From contig NZ_JAGYJK010000018.1 in assembly GCF_018402175.1 (NCBI RefSeq), positions 186,001 to 250,000 of the forward strand: a stretch of DNA of 64,000 nt, in the 5' to 3' direction. The translations under genes and the position numbers were made by a program. The notes under the pieces were generated by a model. The model ran no database searches, was not told where the DNA came from, and was given only the letters and a program-made list of their open reading frames with translations. This document shows positions 59,654-64,000 of this stretch, in pieces (the stretch's first letter is position 1; each line of letters begins with the position of its first letter). This stretch comes from Yoonia sp. GTDB taxonomy: Bacteria; Pseudomonadota; Alphaproteobacteria; Rhodobacterales; Rhodobacteraceae.

Positions 59654-60291
59654 GCTTTGACGCGGATACCAAGATGCAGTTCCTTTATGCGCTGCGCAGC
59701 AAGGGGGTCACCGATACCCGCGTTCTGACCGCGATGGAACAGGTGGACCGCGCCGCATTCGTGCGGGGCATTTTCGCAGACCGCGCCTATGAGGACATGC
59801 CCCTGCCCATCGCCTGCGGCCAGACCATATCGCAACCGTCGGTCGTGGGGTTGATGACGCAGGCCTTGCAGGTCAATCCGCGCGACAAGGTGCTGGAGAT
59901 CGGGACAGGGTCCGGCTATCAGGCCGCGATCCTGAGCAAGCTTGCGCGCCGGGTGTATACGATCGACCGCTATCGCAGCTTGGCCGAAAAGGCGCGCCAG
60001 ATCTTTGCTGATCAACAGATCGCCAATATCATCACCTTTACCGCTGATGGCAGCCACGGCCTGCCGGATCAGGCGCCGTTCGACCGGATTCTGCTCACTG
60101 CTGCTGCTGAAGACCCGCCGGGGCCGCTGCTGGCGCAATTGCGCGTGGGCGGGATCATGGTGCTGCCTGTGGGACAATCAGACGCTGTGCAAAGCCTGAT
60201 CCGTGTGACCCGGCTTGACACTGGCTATGAATACGACGAATTGCGCGCTGTCCGGTTTGTGCCCTTGCTAGAAGGGCTCGGACAAGAGTAA
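59650..60291 (+). CDS. pcm: Protein-L-isoaspartate O-methyltransferase
   Basis: SAM enzyme that repairs isoaspartyl residues in aged proteins. 213 residues with [15 protein letters not shown] (SAM motif I), the active-site loop [11 protein letters not shown], and motif [14 protein letters not shown]. It starts with GTG at 59650 inside the surE stop (GTGA). surE-pcm pairing is widespread. Confidence 0.95.
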   Translation: MSFDADTKMQFLYALRSKGVTDTRVLTAMEQVDRAAFVRGIFADRAYEDMPLPIACGQTISQPSVVGLMTQALQVNPRDKVLEIGTGSGYQAAILSKLARRVYTIDRYRSLAEKARQIFADQQIANIITFTADGSHGLPDQAPFDRILLTAAAEDPPGPLLAQLRVGGIMVLPVGQSDAVQSLIRVTRLDTGYEYDELRAVRFVPLLEGLGQE

Positions 60292-60353
60292 ACTGCCACA
60301 AAATAAGGTATCGTCCAGGCAACAAGGGACGAGCCTGCACAAGGAGCGGTAGA

Positions 60354-61544
60354 ATGGCCCAAGAGCAAAGCACCATCAGAACCCTATTGCTGACCAGCGT
60401 TGCATTGGCCGCTCTTGCGGCCTGCGAAGGATTTGACCCTGATATGCGCGATCTGGGCAACGGGTTCAGCACTGCAAGTGCCGTTCAGGATTTGCCCAAG
60501 CGGCCCAGCCCGGATGACCGTGGCGTGATTTCTTATCCCACCTATCAGGTTGTGGTGGCCCAGCAGGACGATACGATACGCAGCATTGCGATCCGGCTGG
60601 GTCTGGATGCCAACACGGTGGCGCAATATAACGGGATCGACCCTGATACGATCCTGCGCCGCGACGAGATCGTGGCCTTACCAAGCCGCTTGCCAGACGC
60701 CGCCAGCGTGCCCGTGACCCAGCAACCCTTTGATGTGGCCGCTGTCGCGACATCGGCGCTGGATCGTGCGGATGCCGAAGGCGGGCAGATCACCGCAACT
60801 GCACTGCCCCCTGCTGACCAACCGGCGCCGGCCGCAGCAGTCACGCCCGCCACAGCGGCCGTCGGTGCGGAACCGATCCGCCATCAGGTCGTGCGCGGGG
60901 AAACTGCGTTTTCAATCTCGCGGCTTTACAATGTGCCGGTCACCGCGATTGCGGAATGGAATGGGCTGAATGCCGAATTCACCATCCGCGAAGGCCAATA
61001 TCTGCTGATCCCGCAGGGTGGTGTGGCACCACAACGCGCGCCAGCCGCTGTTGTCACGGCACCCGGTGCCGGCAGCGAAACGCCTGTGCCACCCAGTGCG
61101 GCGACACCTTTGCCAGCAGCCACAGCCCCTGTCGCAGCACCACAAACACCTGATACCGGCACGCCTGCTGCCCCCGCCGCACCTGCGGCCAGCGCCAGCC
61201 GGCTTGCCGCGCCCGTACAAGGCAGCATCATCCGCGCCTATGCGCCCGGCAGCAATGAAGGCGTCGATTTCGGCGTTCCCGCAGGGACCGATGTGCGCGC
61301 CGCCGATGCTGGCAGTGTGGCGGCGGTGACGACCGATACATCGGGCGGGTCCATCGTGGTGATCCGGCATGCGGACGGGCTGCTGACGGTCTATACGCAG
61401 ATGGACAATCTGGCGGTGCAGAAGGATGCCAGCGTCAGCCGTGGCCAGGTCATCGGCAAGGTCCGCGCGGGCAACCCCAGCTTTTTGCATTTCGAGGTGC
61501 GCCGCGGGCTGCAAAGCGTCGATCCAATGGATTTCCTGCCCTAG
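60354..61544 (+). CDS. NlpD-like LysM lipoprotein with degenerate LytM domain
   Basis: 396 residues. Lipoprotein signal with lipobox LAAC (Cys about 23), two LysM domains (about 65-110 and 178-222), a Pro/Ala-rich linker and a C-terminal LytM/M23 fold. The zinc ligands are partly lost: HxGxD reads NEGVD, YAHL reads YTQM and HLH reads FLH. Such degenerate LytM proteins (E. coli NlpD, EnvC) activate amidases, so AmiC at 14.3 kb is a candidate target. AAGGAG precedes the ATG. It follows surE-pcm, the common order. Confidence 0.92.
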   Translation: MAQEQSTIRTLLLTSVALAALAACEGFDPDMRDLGNGFSTASAVQDLPKRPSPDDRGVISYPTYQVVVAQQDDTIRSIAIRLGLDANTVAQYNGIDPDTILRRDEIVALPSRLPDAASVPVTQQPFDVAAVATSALDRADAEGGQITATALPPADQPAPAAAVTPATAAVGAEPIRHQVVRGETAFSISRLYNVPVTAIAEWNGLNAEFTIREGQYLLIPQGGVAPQRAPAAVVTAPGAGSETPVPPSAATPLPAATAPVAAPQTPDTGTPAAPAAPAASASRLAAPVQGSIIRAYAPGSNEGVDFGVPAGTDVRAADAGSVAAVTTDTSGGSIVVIRHADGLLTVYTQMDNLAVQKDASVSRGQVIGKVRAGNPSFLHFEVRRGLQSVDPMDFLP

Positions 61545-61548
61545 GTCA

Positions 61549-61566
61549 GGTGGATCAACATCCACC
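61549..61566. repeat. Palindromic GGTGGAT repeat, copy 2
   Basis: GGTGGATCAACATCCACC, 7-bp arms, directly between the convergent nlpD-like and DUF815 stop codons. Sister of the copy at 16603-16620; it could terminate both genes. Confidence 0.75.
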
Positions 61567-62409
61567 TTACGGCAGACGCACGCCCTGCCGTCCTGCCAGA
61601 TCGGTGAAATATTGCCAGGCCACGCGGCCTGACCGGCTGCCGCGTGTGGCCTGCCATTCGATCGCCTCGGCCCGCAAGGTCACGTCGTCGATGGTCACGC
61701 CGAAAGCATCGCAATAGCCCCGGATCATCGCCAGATAATCGTCCTGATCGCAGGGATGAAACCCCAGCCAAAGCCCGAAACGATCCGACAGCGATACTTT
61801 TTCCTCGACCGCCTCGGAGGGTGAAATCGCGCTGGAGCGTTCATTCTCGATCATGTCGCGCGGCATCAGGTGCCGCCGGTTCGAGGTCGCGTAAAGCACC
61901 ACATTATCGGGTCGCCCTTCGATCCCGCCATCCAGCACCGCCTTGAGCGATTTGTAATGCGCATCGTCATGGCCGAATGACAGGTCATCGCAAAACAGAA
62001 TGAACCGGGCATCCGATCTGCGCAGCAGATTCAGGCAGCGGGTGATGCTGGGCAGATCCTCGCGCTGGACCTCGACCAGTTTCAGCGCGGGATGTTCCGC
62101 CTGAACAGCGCCGTGGATCGCCTTGACAAGGCTTGATTTTCCCATGCCCCGCGCACCCCAGAGCAGCGCGTTATTCGCTGGCATCCCCGCCGCGAACCGC
62201 TGGGTATTGGCCAGCAGCGTATCGCGCGACCGGTTCACACCGACCAGCAAGGACACATCAATACGGTTGATCCGATCCACGGGTTCCAGACGGTCAGGCT
62301 GCGTATGCCAGACAAAGGCGGCGGCGGCATCGAAATCGGGCGCTTTCTGCGGGGCGGGATGCATCCGTTCCAATGCCCGCGCGATGCGTTTCAACGTGTC
62401 TTTGGTCAT
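61567..62409 (-). CDS. DUF815 family AAA+ ATP-binding protein
   Basis: 280 residues. Walker A is in [18 protein letters not shown] and Walker B in [27 protein letters not shown] resembles sensor 1 and [19 protein letters not shown] the lid. Function unknown. The start overlaps the tatC stop by 4 bp, so it is expressed with the Tat translocase. Confidence 0.9.
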   Translation of the reverse strand: MTKDTLKRIARALERMHPAPQKAPDFDAAAAFVWHTQPDRLEPVDRINRIDVSLLVGVNRSRDTLLANTQRFAAGMPANNALLWGARGMGKSSLVKAIHGAVQAEHPALKLVEVQREDLPSITRCLNLLRRSDARFILFCDDLSFGHDDAHYKSLKAVLDGGIEGRPDNVVLYATSNRRHLMPRDMIENERSSAISPSEAVEEKVSLSDRFGLWLGFHPCDQDDYLAMIRGYCDAFGVTIDDVTLRAEAIEWQATRGSRSGRVAWQYFTDLAGRQGVRLP

Positions 62410-63272
62410 GGCTTTTGCTCGTCATCCATGGCGGCATCGCCGTGCAGGTCATCATCCCACAGGCCTTCGGCACGCAGTTTCGCCTCGCGCTTGCGTTCGA
62501 CCCGCGCGACCAGCTGGATCGACACTTCGTAAAGGCCGTAAACCACGACGAACAGGATCACCTGCGAAACCACATCCGGTGGTGTCGCAAGGGCGGCAAC
62601 GATCAGGATGCCGACGACAGCATATTTGCGCGTGCCGCGCAGGCCGCGGGCCGATACCAGCCCTGCCTTGCCCATCAGCGTCAGCAGCACGGGCAGCTGG
62701 AAACATAGGCCGAATGCCACGATGAATTTGATCGTCAGGCTTAGATAGGCCTTGGCCGAGCCTTGGAACAGGATGCCCGCCGCCTGCGTGCTGGCATCGG
62801 TGCCAGACATCACAGTGCCGGGTTGCTGAAACCCAAGGAAAAACCCGAAGGCCAGCGGCGTGATGACGTAATAGGCAAAGGCCGCGCCCAGAAAGAACAT
62901 GAAGGGCGAGGCGACCAGAAATGGGAAAAACGCCCCCTGTTCGCTTTTGTAAAGACCGGGTGCCACAAAGCGCCACAATTGGTAGGAAATGATCGGAAAA
63001 CCGATAATCAGCCCGCCCAAAAGCGAGATTGAAATCGCGACAAAGAATCCTTCTTCAAGAGCGATGAATTGAAGATCGCAGGATTGGTCGCGCGCGGCCA
63101 GCGCATCGCACAAAGGCAGCGTCAGAAAGTTGAACAGCGGGTTCCAGACCGTAAAGCTGATGATCATGCCGACGATAAACGCCAGTACCGACCGGATCAG
63201 CCGGGTGCGTAATTCGGCCAGATGTTCGATCAGCGGGGCAGAGCTGTCTTCGATCTCGTCAGACTTGCTCAT
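62406..63272 (-). CDS. tatC: Sec-independent protein translocase TatC
   Basis: Receptor subunit for twin-arginine signal peptides. 288 residues, six membrane segments, with the conserved N-terminal [16 protein letters not shown] and APGLYKSEQ loop, and a charged C-terminal tail (about 255-288). It overlaps tatB upstream and DUF815 downstream by 4 bp each. Confidence 0.97.
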   Translation of the reverse strand: MSKSDEIEDSSAPLIEHLAELRTRLIRSVLAFIVGMIISFTVWNPLFNFLTLPLCDALAARDQSCDLQFIALEEGFFVAISISLLGGLIIGFPIISYQLWRFVAPGLYKSEQGAFFPFLVASPFMFFLGAAFAYYVITPLAFGFFLGFQQPGTVMSGTDASTQAAGILFQGSAKAYLSLTIKFIVAFGLCFQLPVLLTLMGKAGLVSARGLRGTRKYAVVGILIVAALATPPDVVSQVILFVVVYGLYEVSIQLVARVERKREAKLRAEGLWDDDLHGDAAMDDEQKP

Positions 63273-63715
63273 GCCTTGTCCTTTGGTGTGTCAGCCACGT
63301 CTGCGGGGGCTGCGGGCTTTGGCGCAGGGGGCGTGGCGGGGGCCGCCTTGACCGCGGCGCGCGCCGCATTTTCCTGTGTGGTCTTGGCCAGATCATCGGC
63401 TTTGGCCTTGGCCGCCTTGCGCTGCGCGGCCAGTTCCTGCGTCGCCGGACCTTTGGTAAAGCTGGTCGCGTCTTTCAGCGCATCGGCGCCGAATTTCTTG
63501 GGGTCAGACGCCGCGCGGATCGTCTTGCTGACGTCCTTGATGCCAGATTCATCTGCCGCCGCTTCCATCGCGCGGGAAAATTCGCGCGCCATGCCACGGG
63601 CCTTGCCAGTGAACTGGCCCAAGGTCCGGAACATGCCCGGTAGATCCTTTGGCCCGATCACAATCAGGGCCACGATGCCGATCAGCACCATTTCGCTCAT
63701 GCCGAGACCAAACAT
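63269..63715 (-). CDS. tatB: Sec-independent protein translocase TatB
   Basis: 148 residues: N-terminal membrane helix ([20 protein letters not shown] with the conserved Glu and Gly-Pro), an amphipathic helix and a long Ala/Lys/Pro-rich cytoplasmic tail. It pairs with TatC to bind substrates. Confidence 0.95.
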   Translation of the reverse strand: MFGLGMSEMVLIGIVALIVIGPKDLPGMFRTLGQFTGKARGMAREFSRAMEAAADESGIKDVSKTIRAASDPKKFGADALKDATSFTKGPATQELAAQRKAAKAKADDLAKTTQENAARAAVKAAPATPPAPKPAAPADVADTPKDKA

Positions 63716-63741
63716 GGCTGGCTATCCCTTCGGGGTGTTGT

Positions 63742-63960
63742 TCAGACTTTGTCTTTGGCTTTTTGGTCTTCGGGGGTCACGTCGCGCGGTTCGGCAAGGT
63801 TATCGTCAAGTTCTTTCTTGCTGTCATCGACGCCGCGCTTGAAGGCGGTGATGCCTTTGCCGACTTCGCCCATCAGGCTGGAAATCTTGCCGCGCCCGAA
63901 CAGGACCAGCACGACAACCGCGATCAGGATAAGGCCGGGAAGGCCGATATTATTGAGCAT
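63742..63960 (-). CDS. tatA: Sec-independent protein translocase TatA
   Basis: 72 residues: a short N-terminal membrane helix ([20 protein letters not shown] with the FG hinge), an amphipathic helix and an acidic/basic tail. It forms the translocation assembly. GAGGAGAG precedes the ATG. First gene visible of tatABC-DUF815; upstream sequence runs off the window after 40 bp. Confidence 0.96.
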   Translation of the reverse strand: MLNNIGLPGLILIAVVVLVLFGRGKISSLMGEVGKGITAFKRGVDDSKKELDDNLAEPRDVTPEDQKAKDKV

Positions 63961-64000
63961 GTCTCTCTCCTCTGGCGGGATGCGCCCTTGTCACAGATGC

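Overview
ORGANISM. The window looks like a chromosomal segment of an alphaproteobacterium of the Rhodobacteraceae (Roseobacter group; Yoonia/Loktanella-like is a guess). The grounds are high GC, a Shemin-pathway hemA (5-aminolevulinate synthase), the cysG-DUF2849-sulfite reductase-cysH-DUF934-ferredoxin reductase cluster, the radA-cvpA-purF and surE-pcm-nlpD-like runs, tatABC, and a form II coxMLS cluster. Almost everything is core metabolism and envelope biology. I found no CRISPR array, prophage or rRNA operon, and no clearly undescribed system. No gene-free stretch exceeds 300 bases.

LAYOUT. 1-4.1 kb (minus): 5' part of queA, and a frameshifted AsmA/YhdP-like gene. 4.1-6.7 kb (plus): bcp, an M23 peptidase overlapping a bactofilin, then a terminator. 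6.7-9.6 kb: an AT-richer insert holding a C5-cytosine methyltransferase, an HNH endonuclease and an IS5-family element that seems to have cut the endonuclease gene near its 5' end. 9.6-20.4 kb (minus): DUF2189 membrane protein, prfB, mrcA, amiC, an aminotransferase, ispG, a RodZ-like protein and hemA with an FNR-type box upstream. 20.6-23.8 kb: M20 peptidase, two tRNA-Asp, two tRNA-Val, a histidine phosphatase and an HU-like protein. 23.9-27.5 kb (minus): lon with a heat-shock-type promoter, and tgt. 27.7-31.3 kb: sufT, a periplasmic GDPD, sufA, tpiA and a B12-binding protein. 31.5-39 kb: a frameshifted P450, a frameshifted Lrp regulator, and the sulfate-assimilation operon ending in a frameshifted ferredoxin-NADP reductase. 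39.2-40 kb: infC starting at AUA, with a 44-bp direct duplication of its 3' end. 40-48 kb (minus): Mo-hydroxylase cluster coxDE-xdhC-mop-coxS-coxL-coxM. 48-58.8 kb (plus): gcdH, pyrC, pyrE, dnaB, alr, pqiA-like, radA, cvpA, purF, SDR. 58.9-64 kb: frameshifted surE, pcm, NlpD-like lipoprotein, then (minus) DUF815 ATPase, tatC, tatB, tatA.

HOW IT FITS TOGETHER. Peptidoglycan genes recur: mrcA, amiC, an M23 peptidase with intact metal ligands next to a bactofilin, a degenerate LytM lipoprotein that may activate an amidase, alr and a RodZ-like protein. QueA and Tgt belong to the queuosine pathway, and one of its tRNA substrates, tRNA-Asp(GUC), is encoded twice between them. The cys operon supplies APS reduction, sulfite reduction, siroheme and probably the electron donor.

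DATA QUALITY. Five conserved genes are frameshifted, and seven changes repair them all. Every change is removal of one surplus base. This points to insertion-biased sequencing error more than to gene decay, and the coxD-coxE 'fusion' may have the same cause.
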